A stretch of 64,000 nt of DNA from Natronorubrum tibetense GA33 (GCF_000383975.1 NZ_KB913017.1:1717105-1781104); one strand, 5' to 3'. Positions 8,338-17,768 are shown, counted from the stretch's first letter. Notes: a model not told the origin generated them from the letters alone. Numbers and translations: made by a program.

Positions 8338-10179
8338 GTGAATCCCGAGCGGATCTTCGAGGAGTTCCCCGCGCCGAGCTACCGCGGGACTCAGGAGCAA
8401 GCCCTCCGAGACATTCGCGACGCGTTTGAGGCCGGCAACGACGTCGTGTTGGTGCGTGCGCCGACGGGCAGCGGCAAGTCCCTGCTCGCGCGAGCCGTCG
8501 CCGGCTGTGCCCGAAAGATCGACGACGCCGACCCCAGCGACGCGACGGGGGCCTACTACACGACGCCGCAGGTCTCGCAGTTAGACGACGTCGCGGCCGA
8601 CGATCTGTTGTCGGACCTGAACGTCATCCGCGGGAAATCGAACTACAGCTGTATTCTCCCGGACGAACGCAACACGCCGGTCAATCAGGCCCCCTGTGTC
8701 CGCGAGCGGGGCTACGACTGCTCCGTCAAACATCGTTGCCCGTACTTTTCCGACCGAGCGATCGCTTCGAACCGGGATATCGCGGCGATGACGCTCGCCT
8801 ATTTCATGCAAACCGCCGGCAGCGAAGTGTTCCGTACGCGTGACGTCGTGGTCATCGACGAGGCCCACGGGCTCGCCCAGTGGGCCGAGATGTACGCGAC
8901 TATCCAACTGGGACCGCGGACCGTCCCGTTCTGGGACGATCTCCGCGTCCCCGAGATCGACTCCCTCGACCGTGCGGTGCGCTATGCGGAGAACCTTGCA
9001 CAGATCTGCGGCCGCCGGAAAGACGATCTGCTGGCCCAGGACTCGCTGTCGCTCTCGGAGGTGCGCGAACGCGACCGCCTCCAGGAACTCATCGGCGAAC
9101 TCGACTGGTTCGTCTCGGACTACCGCGACCCGGAGAGTCCGACGACGTGGCTGGTCGATCAGTCCGAGCCCTCGAGCGCCCGCGTCGAGAGCCGCGCCGA
9201 CGGCGACGAACCCGCGGGCGGCCCCCTCACGATCAAGCCGATGAGTCCCGAGAAGTACCTCAAACACACGGTCTGGGACCGCGGCAACAAGTTCGCGCTG
9301 CTGTCGGCGACGATTTTGAACAAGGACGCCTTTTGCCGGCAGGTCGGGCTGAATCCGGAGAACGTCGCACTGGTCGACGTCGAGCACACGTTCCCGGTCG
9401 AAAACCGGCCGCTGTACGACGTTACCCAGGGGAAGATGACCTACGAGCACCGATCGGAGACGACGCCGAAGATCGCCCGCACGATCGTTCGGCTCATGCA
9501 ACACCATCCCGACGAGAAGGGGCTGGTTCACGCCCACTCCTACGACATTCAGGAGCGACTCGCGGACATGCTCTCCGACTTCGGCGTCGGCGATCGCGTC
9601 CGGACCCACGACCGCGACGGTCGCGACGCCGCCCTCGACGCCTGGAAGGCCAGCGACGATCCCGACGTCTTCCTCTCGGTGAAGATGGAGGAAGCGCTCG
9701 ACCTCAAAGGCGACCTCTGTCGGTGGCAGGTCCTCTGTAAGGCACCCTTCCTCAACACGGGCGACTCCCGGGTCGCCCACCGACTCGAGGAGGGCCAGTG
9801 GGCTTGGTACTACCGCACCGCCTTGCGAACCATTATCCAGGGCTGTGGTCGCGTCGTCCGCGCGCCCGACGACTACGGCGCGACGTATCTGGCGGACTCG
9901 AGCCTGCTCGACCTCTTCGAGCGCGCACGCACGGACATGCCCGACTGGTTCGAAGAACAGGTCGATCGGCTGTCGGAACCCGATCTACCCGAGTTCCAGC
10001 CGCAGGCGGCGCTCGCCGACAGCGATGGTGCTGGCGGGGGTAACACAACGTCGAAAACGAGCGAGAACGGCACGTCGACGGCGGACGAACGCTCGCGGAA
10101 CCGCTCGCGTTCCAGACGGTCGGGACGGTCGTCGTCCGGCTCGAGTCCGCTGGCCGATGTCTGGGATACGGACGGGTGA
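8338..10179 (+). CDS. DinG/XPD-like Fe-S superfamily 2 DNA helicase
   Basis: The protein has 613 residues. Walker A APTGSGKS lies at 41-48 and the DEAH box at 174-177. Between them are four cysteines (C105, C120, C128, C134), spaced as in the [4Fe-4S] domain of XPD, FancJ and DinG helicases. The C-terminal half has the helicase motifs SATIL, the GLVHAHSY strand and motif VI QGCGRVVR. It would unwind DNA 5'-3' using ATP, in repair or R-loop removal (family knowledge). The last 70 residues are a Ser/Arg-rich tail. GTG 8338 (VNPERIF) is chosen: a weak TATA-like CCTTTAGG at about 8305-8312 lies at leaderless distance, and the homology begins there. GTG 8326 is an alternative. Confidence 0.85.
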   Translation: MNPERIFEEFPAPSYRGTQEQALRDIRDAFEAGNDVVLVRAPTGSGKSLLARAVAGCARKIDDADPSDATGAYYTTPQVSQLDDVAADDLLSDLNVIRGKSNYSCILPDERNTPVNQAPCVRERGYDCSVKHRCPYFSDRAIASNRDIAAMTLAYFMQTAGSEVFRTRDVVVIDEAHGLAQWAEMYATIQLGPRTVPFWDDLRVPEIDSLDRAVRYAENLAQICGRRKDDLLAQDSLSLSEVRERDRLQELIGELDWFVSDYRDPESPTTWLVDQSEPSSARVESRADGDEPAGGPLTIKPMSPEKYLKHTVWDRGNKFALLSATILNKDAFCRQVGLNPENVALVDVEHTFPVENRPLYDVTQGKMTYEHRSETTPKIARTIVRLMQHHPDEKGLVHAHSYDIQERLADMLSDFGVGDRVRTHDRDGRDAALDAWKASDDPDVFLSVKMEEALDLKGDLCRWQVLCKAPFLNTGDSRVAHRLEEGQWAWYYRTALRTIIQGCGRVVRAPDDYGATYLADSSLLDLFERARTDMPDWFEEQVDRLSEPDLPEFQPQAALADSDGAGGGNTTSKTSENGTSTADERSRNRSRSRRSGRSSSGSSPLADVWDTDG

Positions 10180-10271
10180 AAATAGGCGTTCATCGCTCGA
10201 GAACTGAACGCCGTTTCGAGTCACACTCTCGCATCGAGCGCCCTCTCGAGTGCGAGGCGAACGCGATGCAC

Positions 10272-10358
10272 TCAGAATGCGGCGAGTGCGCCCCACGCGA
10301 TCATGGAGGTGATCATGAGGAACGCGAAGCCGAGCGCGATGAACTGGTTCTTGTCCAT
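10272..10358 (-). CDS. 28-residue single-span membrane protein
   Basis: A very short but convincing gene reads MDKNQFIALGFAFLMITSMI and then AWGALAAF. It is one transmembrane helix preceded by a short charged head. An AT-rich box (reverse of 10382-10389, ATTCATAA) lies 24-31 bases before the ATG, which fits a leaderless promoter. Tiny single-helix proteins of this kind often modify larger membrane complexes. The partner is unknown and the neighbouring genes give no hint. The function is not recognised. Confidence 0.55.
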   Translation of the reverse strand: MDKNQFIALGFAFLMITSMIAWGALAAF

Positions 10359-10478
10359 ACGTAGTTCAATTCTCCCCGTCGTTATGAATGTCACGCCCCG
10401 CGTCGGCCGAGGAGCGGTCTGAACCCGACGAGAGGGGGGGTAGGCGATTCATACGGTTTGCTGTACCGATGTACCAGT

Positions 10479-10503
10479 GGGACCGCAGGACGGTCGCGGT
10501 CCC
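10479..10503. terminator. Hairpin downstream of the cohesin-like gene
   Basis: GGGACCGC (10479-10486) and GCGGTCCC (10496-10503) form a perfect 8-base stem with a 9-base loop, beginning about 28 bases past the stop codon of the minus-strand gene. Its position suggests a terminator or 3'-end stabilising structure. Confidence 0.45.
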
Positions 10504-10530
10504 TCTGGAAATGACTCACAGTAGACAGTA

Positions 10531-11418
10531 TCAGCGACGGGTCTGACGGACGGTTACACCGACTCCCAGCACGGCGAGTACCGCGACAATCGTGAGAGCG
10601 ATACCGAATCCTGCCAGTCCGTCACTATCGTCCGTGTCGTTTCCGTCGTCTGCGTTCTCTCCATCGTCGTCGCCGTTGTCGTCACTGCTGTCCGTGTCGT
10701 CATCGGTGCCGTCGATGTCGTCGTCCGTGCCGTCAGTGTCATCCGCGCCACCTCCATCGTCGGTGTCCGTCTCACCGTCTCCATCGGTATCGTCGATACC
10801 GTTTTCATCCCCGTCTGCTGTGTCATTCCCCTCAGTTTCGGTCGTATTCGTGTGATCGTCGGCTCCGCCGCCGACACCGCTGCTTCCGCCGCTACCCGGG
10901 GCCGTCCCACCCGCCGATGACTCGTCGGTTTCGCCGACGACTTCGCCGGCACTGTCCGTTACCAACGAATCGCCGTCGACGAACTCGAGTCCCGAGAGCC
11001 CGTCGTCACCGACGGTCATCGTCACCGTCGCGAGCGTCGGTTCGTCGACGCTCTCTGCGCCGACGTTCGACTGGGTCAGGAACACGTGCCCGGTGTCGGC
11101 GTCGTGGCTGTGATAACTGACACCACCTAACTCTTCGAACTCGACGCTCTCGACGCTCGCGTCGGTCGGTGTGTAGCTCAGGTTCGCCTGAAAGCCAGCG
11201 GTGTCCGCCGCGGTCGACGACACCGTGACGGTAACGATGTCGTCGCTCGAGTCGGTCACCTCGAGCGCCAGCGTCCCGTCCGCACCGGTCGTCGTCAGTT
11301 CGCCGTGTGAGTCGCTTTCGGCGGTCGTTGCGTGTGCGCCAGCCGCCATCGCCGTCGTCGCGAGGACGACCACCATGGCGAGGACGAGGAGTCGCTTCGT
11401 CGATCTCGTAGTTGTCAT
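10531..11418 (-). CDS. Membrane-anchored cohesin-like surface protein
   Basis: The protein has 295 residues in four parts. A signal peptide (TKRLLVLAMVVVLATTAMAAGAHA region) is at residues 6-31. A beta-rich domain follows at about 38-160, with patterns of cohesin modules ('TAGFQANLSYTPTDASVESVEF', 'PTLATVTMTVGDDGLSGLEF'). Then comes a long Gly and Asp/Thr/Asn linker (about 170-265). A final helix GLAGFGIALTIVAVLAVLGV with a basic end resembles a PGF-CTERM-type sorting tail, without the proline. It should stand on the cell surface. It lies just downstream of a protease carrying a dockerin, so it may be its docking partner (inference). ATG 11418 begins the signal peptide. Confidence 0.7.
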   Translation of the reverse strand: MTTTRSTKRLLVLAMVVVLATTAMAAGAHATTAESDSHGELTTTGADGTLALEVTDSSDDIVTVTVSSTAADTAGFQANLSYTPTDASVESVEFEELGGVSYHSHDADTGHVFLTQSNVGAESVDEPTLATVTMTVGDDGLSGLEFVDGDSLVTDSAGEVVGETDESSAGGTAPGSGGSSGVGGGADDHTNTTETEGNDTADGDENGIDDTDGDGETDTDDGGGADDTDGTDDDIDGTDDDTDSSDDNGDDDGENADDGNDTDDSDGLAGFGIALTIVAVLAVLGVGVTVRQTRR

Positions 11419-11466
11419 TATGTTGATTTGGTGTGTAAATCGGTTCTGTTCAATACTATCCAACAC

Positions 11467-11486
11467 AAAAATCGCCTCACGGCGAG
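11467..11486 (-). terminator. Intrinsic-terminator-like hairpin after the subtilase gene
   Basis: Read on the minus strand, TCGCC-GTGA-GGCGA is followed by five T. It lies about 20 bases past the protease stop codon and before the cohesin-like gene, so it may end most transcripts between the two. Confidence 0.45.
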
Positions 11487-11504
11487 GGGAGAGTGTTTCG
11501 CTGG

Positions 11505-14500
11505 CTATGCCTCGAGTGCGTCTGCGCCGTGGGTAGCGACGATTTCTTCGAGGATGAGCGTGACGTCACCGGCATCGACCTGCCCGTTTCCGTTCATGTC
11601 GGCGATCGACTCGTGGAACGTGTCGGTCGGTTCGTCACCGGCGAGATACTGCTGGGTGAGCGTCACGTCGTAGGCGTTGACTGCCCCGTCGGCGTTGACG
11701 TCGCCGGGCCAGGCCGTCGAAATCGTGCCGTCGATCGGCAGGATGTCGAGCTCACCGTGTTCGTCGTTAAGGTAGGTGTTCGCCTCGTCGAACGCCAGCG
11801 TGGACTGGCCGTCGCTTTCGTTGACGAATTCGAACTCGACCTCGGCGAGCGTCGGGGTCGATTCGTCGCTGGCTTGTGCCTGCGCGATCGAGAACGTCCC
11901 GTTGTCGTTGTCGATGTTCGTCACGGGGTCTGCGAAGTCGCCGCCCTCGATTTCGGTGACCTGGACGATGTCCGGATCGAAGTGAACCTGCGTCTCGTAT
12001 CCAGCGACGGCATCGGCGGACGTGTTGATATCGACGGTCGTCGTGTCGCCGACGGTCCCGATGTGATCTCCATCACCGAACGTCAGCAGGCCGTCCGGCT
12101 GTTCGATAATCGTTACGTTGCTGGAGGCGGCGTCATCGTCGCTTGCAACCGTAACGGGAGCCGTTCCGGCGTCACTGACGTTGGTCTCCCACGTCAGCGT
12201 GATCGGCATCGTTTCACTCTCCTCGAGTTCGACCGTCGTACTGTCGACCTCGTTGCCTTCGAAGTCGGAGAGCGTCACGGTTTGCGTCTCGTTCTCGGCG
12301 CCGACGTTGCTCACGGTGGCGTCGACAATCAGTTCGTCGCCTTCGATCACCGGCTCGTTGGTCTCCGCGATGTCAACCTGGAAACCGGTTCCGAGATCAG
12401 TCTGGAGGTATTCGACGGCGTTCGCCAGAATCGTATCGGCGTCGTCGGTGTAGTCGTCGTCACCGACGAACGTGGTGTACCCCAGGTTCGATGCCAGCAC
12501 CGTGGCACTCTGTTCGTCGACGGCGAACCCGTCGCCGACCGTCGTGTCAGTTTCGGGTATGGCGGTCTCCGCCAGCACGTCGAACTCGGTGTCGTCGAAC
12601 CAGGTGTGGTCACCGAACGCCGCAGTGTGGAGGTCGACGCTGTCGCCCTCCTCGCCGACACCGTCGAAGATGTCGTGCGTCGCCGTCAGTTCGTAGCCGA
12701 CCGGCGGCGTGACGAAGTCGTCCTGGAACGTGGTGCCTGGCTCACCCGCGACCTCGGAGTGGACCGGAATCGCGTTACTCTCCTCGCCCCACTGGTCGAG
12801 GTAGACGACACCGGTAGCCGCGTCGTCGGTCGCGTCGATGAACGCCTCTGCGTTCGCCTCGTCTATCTGCTGGACGACGATGGCGTCGTAGCCGTTCGTC
12901 GCCTCTTCGGCGTCGACGACGGTCGGAGCGTACATCGGCGGTAGCGACTCCTCGAGGGTCGCTGCGATGTCGGCACCGTGCGCGTCGTTGTCGTCGACGA
13001 CGGCGACGGGAACGTACTCCTCGAACACCATCGTCGGACCGGTGGTGATGACTGCCTCGTCGTCGAGTCCCGTGACGGTGTGCTCGAGCGAGAACTCGCC
13101 GTCGGTGTCCGCGGTCGTTTCGACGGTGATCGTCAGTTCGTCGGTGACGGGACCGTCGAGATCGACCGACTCGCCGAACTCGACTTCCTCGCCCTCGACG
13201 AACAGGGTCGCGTCGTCGGTTTCGTACTCGCCAGCGATATCGACGGTTACCGTCTCGCCGTTCGCGACATCGAGGGTTACGTCGACCGCATCACCGCCTT
13301 CGATGCCGTCGGGTTGTCCGTCGATCAGTTCGGCGTCGAGTCCGTCGGCGAGTTCGAAGTTCTGAACGGTGACTTCTTCCGCTTCGACCGACACGTCGGT
13401 ACTCGAACTCTCGTAGCCGAACGCGTCGGCGGTCACGGTGTACTCGCCTTCGGCGGCGATCAGGCTGTACTGGCCGTCCGCATCGGTCGTGGTGCTCCCG
13501 CCGTCGTCGAGATCGACGGTTGCGCCCTCGATCGGAACGCCGTCGTCGTCGGTGACGGTGCCGTTGACGCCGCTATCGAGGGCGACCAGGTCGGTCGCGG
13601 CAGCGACGTCGATGATCCCGTGTCCGTACTCGGTGTTCGGCTCCTCGTCGGGAGCGTGATCCGGCTGCCAGGCGGTTTCTTCCATCGCATCGTACAGCAG
13701 TTCGCGGTCGGCGTCACCGCCGGAGGCGGCGCCCATCAGTGCGAAGGCACCGGCTTTGTGTGGCGCAGACATCGACGTTCCGGAGTAGGTGCCGTCGTAG
13801 CCACCGCCGGGGACCGCGCTCAGCACGTCGACACCGGGTGCCGCTGCGTCCGGCACGACGTACTCGTCGGGCCAGTAGTCCGGTGCGTCCGGATACGCGC
13901 TATCCGTCTCGATGAGTTCGCCGCTGGAGAACGATGCGACCTGTGCGTCTTCGTCGACGGCACCGCTCGCGAAGTTAGGATAGACGTTCCCGGGTGCTCC
14001 GCTGACTCCCTGACCGCTGTTTCCGATCGACGAAACCAGCACGACGCCGGCATCTCGAGCGTTTTCGGAGGGCTCGACCATCTCGTTGTCGTAGCCGTCC
14101 ACGCCGAGACTCATCGTGACGATGTCGGCGTCGGTGTCGTCGACGGCCCACTCCATCCCGGCGATGATTTGAGCGAACGTTCCGCCGCCGGCGTCGTCGA
14201 GAACCTTTCCGTGGTGGAGTTCGGCGCCGGGAGCGACACCGTAGGCGGGAACGTCACCGTCGGGATCGTCCGGTCCGACGACGGTTCCGCTCACGTGCGT
14301 CCCGTGTCCGTTTCCGTCGTTGGGGTCGCTGTCGATCGGCTCGCCGCTCCCGTCGAACTCGATCCAGTTCCCGTCGTCGATCTCGAGGTCGGGATGGTCG
14401 GTGTCGACGCCCGTATCGAGGACTGCCACACCCGCGCCCTCACCCTGGGTCCCGTGTTGGTCCCAGACCTCGGTCGCGTTGATCATGTCGAGCCCGTACG

Positions 14501-15047
14501 TGACGCTTTCGTTCGTCGGCTCTACCGCCGGCTCATCCGCCGACTCGGCGTCCGTACTGGCGTCGGTATCGCCGTTCTCACCCGTCGTTTCCACGTCGAA
14601 GTTCGCGTGGATCGACTCGCCACCGGTGTACCGCAGCACTTCCTCGGGTGACACCTGCGTGGTATCGACCTCGAGGAGGACCGCGTTCGCGATCCAGAAC
14701 CGGTTGACGTGTTCGACACCGTCCGTCTCTGCGGCCCACCGGACTGTGTCGGTCTGCGTCGCTTGTGCGTGTTGTTGTAACTCGCCGATGGCGTCCGCCG
14801 TACTTGCCGAGGCGGCGACGTCGGCGCTCTCGAACCGAACCACCATCTCCGTGGTTCCGTCTGCCTCGTGCAGCGCCTCATCGATTCGGTCTCCTGTGAG
14901 TTCGACATCGTCGAGTTTGTCGTCGGCTGCCGATTCCCCGTCGAGCGTCCCGGCTCCTGCCATTGCCGGGAGTGACGTGACCATTAATAGCGCAAATACT
15001 ACCACTATGCTCCGTCGGAGCGTCGATTTCGATCGTTGTCTGCTCAT
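11505..15047 (-). CDS. Secreted S8 subtilase with cohesin-like and dockerin modules
   Basis: The protein has 1180 residues. A Sec-type signal peptide (RRSIVVVFALLMVTSLPAMA region) is followed by a propeptide (about 60-150). The subtilisin domain carries the triad D211 (VLDTGVD), H248 (GHGTHVSG) and S425 (GTSMSAP). After it come a carboxypeptidase-regulatory-like beta domain (about 490-565), a ThuA/amidotransferase-like region (about 685-890), a CARDB-like beta domain (about 895-985), a cohesin-like domain (about 986-1111) and a type I dockerin (about 1112-1180). The dockerin has two calcium-loop repeats, GDVNADGAVNAYDV and ADMNGNGQVDAGDV. It is an extracellular protease that could self-assemble or dock onto the neighbouring cohesin-like protein. 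Modules are recognised by pattern; docking is inferred. Confidence 0.88.
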   Translation of the reverse strand: MSRQRSKSTLRRSIVVVFALLMVTSLPAMAGAGTLDGESAADDKLDDVELTGDRIDEALHEADGTTEMVVRFESADVAASASTADAIGELQQHAQATQTDTVRWAAETDGVEHVNRFWIANAVLLEVDTTQVSPEEVLRYTGGESIHANFDVETTGENGDTDASTDAESADEPAVEPTNESVTYGLDMINATEVWDQHGTQGEGAGVAVLDTGVDTDHPDLEIDDGNWIEFDGSGEPIDSDPNDGNGHGTHVSGTVVGPDDPDGDVPAYGVAPGAELHHGKVLDDAGGGTFAQIIAGMEWAVDDTDADIVTMSLGVDGYDNEMVEPSENARDAGVVLVSSIGNSGQGVSGAPGNVYPNFASGAVDEDAQVASFSSGELIETDSAYPDAPDYWPDEYVVPDAAAPGVDVLSAVPGGGYDGTYSGTSMSAPHKAGAFALMGAASGGDADRELLYDAMEETAWQPDHAPDEEPNTEYGHGIIDVAAATDLVALDSGVNGTVTDDDGVPIEGATVDLDDGGSTTTDADGQYSLIAAEGEYTVTADAFGYESSSTDVSVEAEEVTVQNFELADGLDAELIDGQPDGIEGGDAVDVTLDVANGETVTVDIAGEYETDDATLFVEGEEVEFGESVDLDGPVTDELTITVETTADTDGEFSLEHTVTGLDDEAVITTGPTMVFEEYVPVAVVDDNDAHGADIAATLEESLPPMYAPTVVDAEEATNGYDAIVVQQIDEANAEAFIDATDDAATGVVYLDQWGEESNAIPVHSEVAGEPGTTFQDDFVTPPVGYELTATHDIFDGVGEEGDSVDLHTAAFGDHTWFDDTEFDVLAETAIPETDTTVGDGFAVDEQSATVLASNLGYTTFVGDDDYTDDADTILANAVEYLQTDLGTGFQVDIAETNEPVIEGDELIVDATVSNVGAENETQTVTLSDFEGNEVDSTTVELEESETMPITLTWETNVSDAGTAPVTVASDDDAASSNVTIIEQPDGLLTFGDGDHIGTVGDTTTVDINTSADAVAGYETQVHFDPDIVQVTEIEGGDFADPVTNIDNDNGTFSIAQAQASDESTPTLAEVEFEFVNESDGQSTLAFDEANTYLNDEHGELDILPIDGTISTAWPGDVNADGAVNAYDVTLTQQYLAGDEPTDTFHESIADMNGNGQVDAGDVTLILEEIVATHGADALEA

Positions 15048-15054
15048 ATGTTAG

Positions 15055-15190
15055 CTAGTGACTCTATCATTGAATATGATAAGTCACAGTCTTAATCTGA
15101 GCCTAACATTAATAAGTAAAAGCTACTGCTATCTGATGGAGAATAACGTCACAAGATTAATTACAATATTATAACTACAATGAACTTAGT
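15055..15190. promoter_or_regulatory. AT-rich upstream region of the subtilase gene
   Basis: This is a strikingly AT-rich stretch in a GC-rich genome. On the minus strand a TATA-like CTTATCATATTC lies about 27-38 bases before the protease ATG at 15047. Further AT tracts follow up to about 15190. It probably holds the protease promoter and regulator sites; no defined operator is recognised. Confidence 0.5.
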
Positions 15191-15318
15191 AGGGTAGCAA
15201 GTCCAAGTACGGCCGAGCCCGGCGTCGAGTATGGCCAGTCGATCGTCGACGATCGCTCTCGAGGCAGATCATCCCTCGTCAAAACGCCGTTTAGAACTAG
15301 CTTTGATGTCGACTACCG

Positions 15319-16536
15319 CTATTCGATCCGGACGTCGAGCACGACGTGTTCGACCCCCGCACTGTGGCTCTTCACGCGCCGCCGGTTGCGTACGTCGAAC
15401 GTTCGTCCGGCGTCGGTGACCGCCGCCTCGAGTCGCTCCATTGGACGGTCCCACAGTCGCGCGGTCGGCGTCGCCTCGTGATAGTGGACGACGCCGCCGG
15501 GGACGAGGGCCTCGAGAGCCGTCGGAAGGAACTCGTGGGCCTCGTCGGTTCGTGTCCCGTGGTCGTCGGCGTCGTCGTCCGCGACAGCCGCGTCCGCGTC
15601 GGCGCTTCCGTAGTATCCCATCACGACTCGGTCGGCGTCGATCTCGGTCGCGAGGTCCCGGCAGTCGGTCATGTAGGCGTCGACTCGATCACCGACATCG
15701 TTCAGCACGGCGTTCTCGAGCAGGTAGCGAAACGCGGTCGGGTTGATCTCGGTCGCCGTCACCCGCGCCCCGGCGCGGGCCATTGGGAGGGTGAAGTAGC
15801 CGATGCCGGCGAACATGTCGAAGACGCACTCGTTGGCCTCGACGATGTCTCCCATTCGGGCGCGTTCAGCTTGATTTCCGGGCGAGAACATCACCGTTGC
15901 GGGGTCGAGCCCGTAGCTGGTCCCGTGCTCGGTGTGGATCGTCTCGGTGTCGCGTGCGCCCGCCAGCAGGCGCGTTCGCGGCTCGCGGTGGGTGCCCGCC
16001 TCGCCGTTGTTCGCAATCCCCTCGTCGGCCAGCACGCTGTCGGCCTCGCCGTGAAGTTCGAGCAGCGCCTCGCCGAGGGCTTGCTCGTCGGGACAGCCCT
16101 CAGGAACGGTCACGAGGATCACCGAGCCGATCACGGCCCACGAGCCCGGCACCGTCTCGAGGTCCGCGTCGCTCCAGCCACGGTCCGCGAGCAGGTCCTC
16201 GAGGTTCTGATTGCGGGGTTCGGGCTCGAGCTGGCGAACCACCTCGAGTACGCTGGTTTCTGCCGGCGGCTCGGTGACAGGGAGTGCGACCGTGTCGGGC
16301 CCGTCCCCGCGCTCACGGGTCGTTTCACTCCCCATTTTATTCGAGGGGGCCGCTCCGCTTCGCCCTCGCTCTTCGCGCACGCGCCTCGAGTCGTCGTAGA
16401 CGCCTTCGGCTCGAAGCGACTCGATGGCGGTTTCGGCGCGCGGTTTTTCGACGATGGCGGCGAGGGGCGCGTCGGCTTGCGCCCGCTCGAGGACGTCTTC
16501 CGGCGTCGGCTCCGCCGGCGCTTCCTCGTCACTCAT
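15319..16536 (-). CDS. taw2: Trm5/TYW2-family tRNA modification enzyme, probably Taw2
   Basis: The protein has 405 residues. The C-terminal half is a Rossmann S-adenosylmethionine domain with DMFAGIGYFTLPMA (motif I) and TATEINPTAF (motif II). The motif IV region reads VVMGYYG rather than the NLPx of Trm5. The MGY form points to the wybutosine-pathway aminocarboxypropyl transferase (TYW2/Taw2), which acts on nucleotide 37 of tRNA-Phe; Trm5 is the alternative. The N-terminal part resembles the D1/D2 tRNA-binding region and is interrupted by a low-complexity insert. Its start overlaps the 3' end of nmd3 by 8 bases, so the two are co-transcribed. Confidence 0.8.
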   Translation of the reverse strand: MSDEEAPAEPTPEDVLERAQADAPLAAIVEKPRAETAIESLRAEGVYDDSRRVREERGRSGAAPSNKMGSETTRERGDGPDTVALPVTEPPAETSVLEVVRQLEPEPRNQNLEDLLADRGWSDADLETVPGSWAVIGSVILVTVPEGCPDEQALGEALLELHGEADSVLADEGIANNGEAGTHREPRTRLLAGARDTETIHTEHGTSYGLDPATVMFSPGNQAERARMGDIVEANECVFDMFAGIGYFTLPMARAGARVTATEINPTAFRYLLENAVLNDVGDRVDAYMTDCRDLATEIDADRVVMGYYGSADADAAVADDDADDHGTRTDEAHEFLPTALEALVPGGVVHYHEATPTARLWDRPMERLEAAVTDAGRTFDVRNRRRVKSHSAGVEHVVLDVRIE

Positions 16537-17668
16537 CGTCGTCGGGGAGGATGTGCAGTCCGGCGCGACTCTTTAGTACGGGGACGGTCTCCGCGTCCGC
16601 ATCGAAGTAATTCGGTCGGGCGACCGTTTTCGCCTGATAGGTCTCGGGGTCGAGCACCTGCACGGCGTTCTCGTCCTCGATGGTGACCACCGTGGTTTCG
16701 ACGGCGTTCTCGAGGTCGCCGAGCCTTCGTGCGTCGGGGGAGTTCCCCTCCTCATAGCTCGCTTCGTAGCGCTCGCCGGTGGTCGCGCGGATGCCCTTGA
16801 GGTTGCCGCGGGCGCTGCGGACGATCACCGGCCCCTCATCGTCCTCGTCGAGATCGATGACTTCGCCGGGTCTGTACGGCGGCAGTCGGACGGCGAACGT
16901 GACTCGGTAGACCTCGTTGCCGTCGGAGTCTTCCGTGACGAGCGTCTCGGCGTCGTTGACGGTGCCGCCGAACTCCTCGACCATCTTGTTCGAGATCTTC
17001 TTCCCGATCTTGTTGGTCGAGACCTTGATGTTCAGGCCGTCGTCGGTCTCGCTCGTCTCCGTGACGAAGGCGTTGCGGTCTCCCGTCTCTTCCATGTCGG
17101 CGACGATCTGGTTTGCGATCGCCTTCGCTCGCTCGATCTCTTCGTTCGTCGGCGTACGGTCCTCGGCGCGGATCTGGACGATGCTGGCGTAGTAGTCGCC
17201 GGCGATGCGCCCGCAGCGAGTACAGGTCTGGCGGGCGATTCTGACCGGCACCGTCACCTGCTCTTCGACCGGGGTTCCGCGCACCACGCCCGTGAAGTAA
17301 CAGTGCATCCGGATCGTGTTCGGATCGATCTGCTCGGGTTCGACTTGCCAGGCGACGTCGTCGACGTCGACGTGAACGGCGAGGGCCTCGCTGACTTCTT
17401 CGATGGCGACGTCGGTATAATCCTGTGCACCCACGTCGACCCACCGGTTTCCGCGGTAGACGGCCCCGCAGGTGGCACAGACCCGGACGTCGATCCGATC
17501 CGGCACGTCCACGAAGTCGAAATCGTCGAAGTAACAGGCGTCACAGAGCTCTACCTCCGCACCCGGCCGAAGCGGATCCGCGGCGTCGGTCTCGCCGTCC
17601 GCGTCGCTCGCCGACCGCTCGGGCACCGGATCCCCACAGCGGGGACAGAACGCGCGCGACTCACTCAT
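16529..17668 (-). CDS. nmd3: NMD3 family protein (60S/50S assembly factor)
   Basis: The protein has 379 residues. Four C-x2-C pairs near the N terminus (FCPRCGD, LCDACY, VCATCG and TCTRCGR) form the zinc-binding region typical of NMD3. The family core 'NKIGKKISNKMVEEFGGTV' follows, and then an eIF5A-like beta domain. In eukaryotes NMD3 is the large-subunit export adaptor. In archaea it is thought to act in large-subunit assembly or tRNA/ribosome interactions. It is the first gene of the nmd3-taw2 operon and divergent from htpX. The length is usual for archaeal members. Confidence 0.92.
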   Translation of the reverse strand: MSESRAFCPRCGDPVPERSASDADGETDAADPLRPGAEVELCDACYFDDFDFVDVPDRIDVRVCATCGAVYRGNRWVDVGAQDYTDVAIEEVSEALAVHVDVDDVAWQVEPEQIDPNTIRMHCYFTGVVRGTPVEEQVTVPVRIARQTCTRCGRIAGDYYASIVQIRAEDRTPTNEEIERAKAIANQIVADMEETGDRNAFVTETSETDDGLNIKVSTNKIGKKISNKMVEEFGGTVNDAETLVTEDSDGNEVYRVTFAVRLPPYRPGEVIDLDEDDEGPVIVRSARGNLKGIRATTGERYEASYEEGNSPDARRLGDLENAVETTVVTIEDENAVQVLDPETYQAKTVARPNYFDADAETVPVLKSRAGLHILPDDDE

Positions 17669-17726
17669 TGCCGCGATTTGGGGAGTCAGGGAGTTAAACG
17701 ACGCGCTCTCGTCGCGTCCGTCGATC

Positions 17727-17768
17727 GGTTCTCCGCCAGCCGGTCGACTGGTTCTCCGCCAGCCGGTC
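17727..17768. repeat. Tandem 19-base direct repeat
   Basis: GGTTCTCCGCCAGCCGGTC occurs at 17727-17745 and again at 17750-17768, with four bases between. Function unknown. It lies in the nmd3-htpX intergenic region. Confidence 0.8.

Noticed and set aside
11493-14651. Two long plus-strand frames opposite the subtilase
   Set aside because: They are shadows of the protease; no start context or domain is seen, while the minus strand shows a full catalytic triad.
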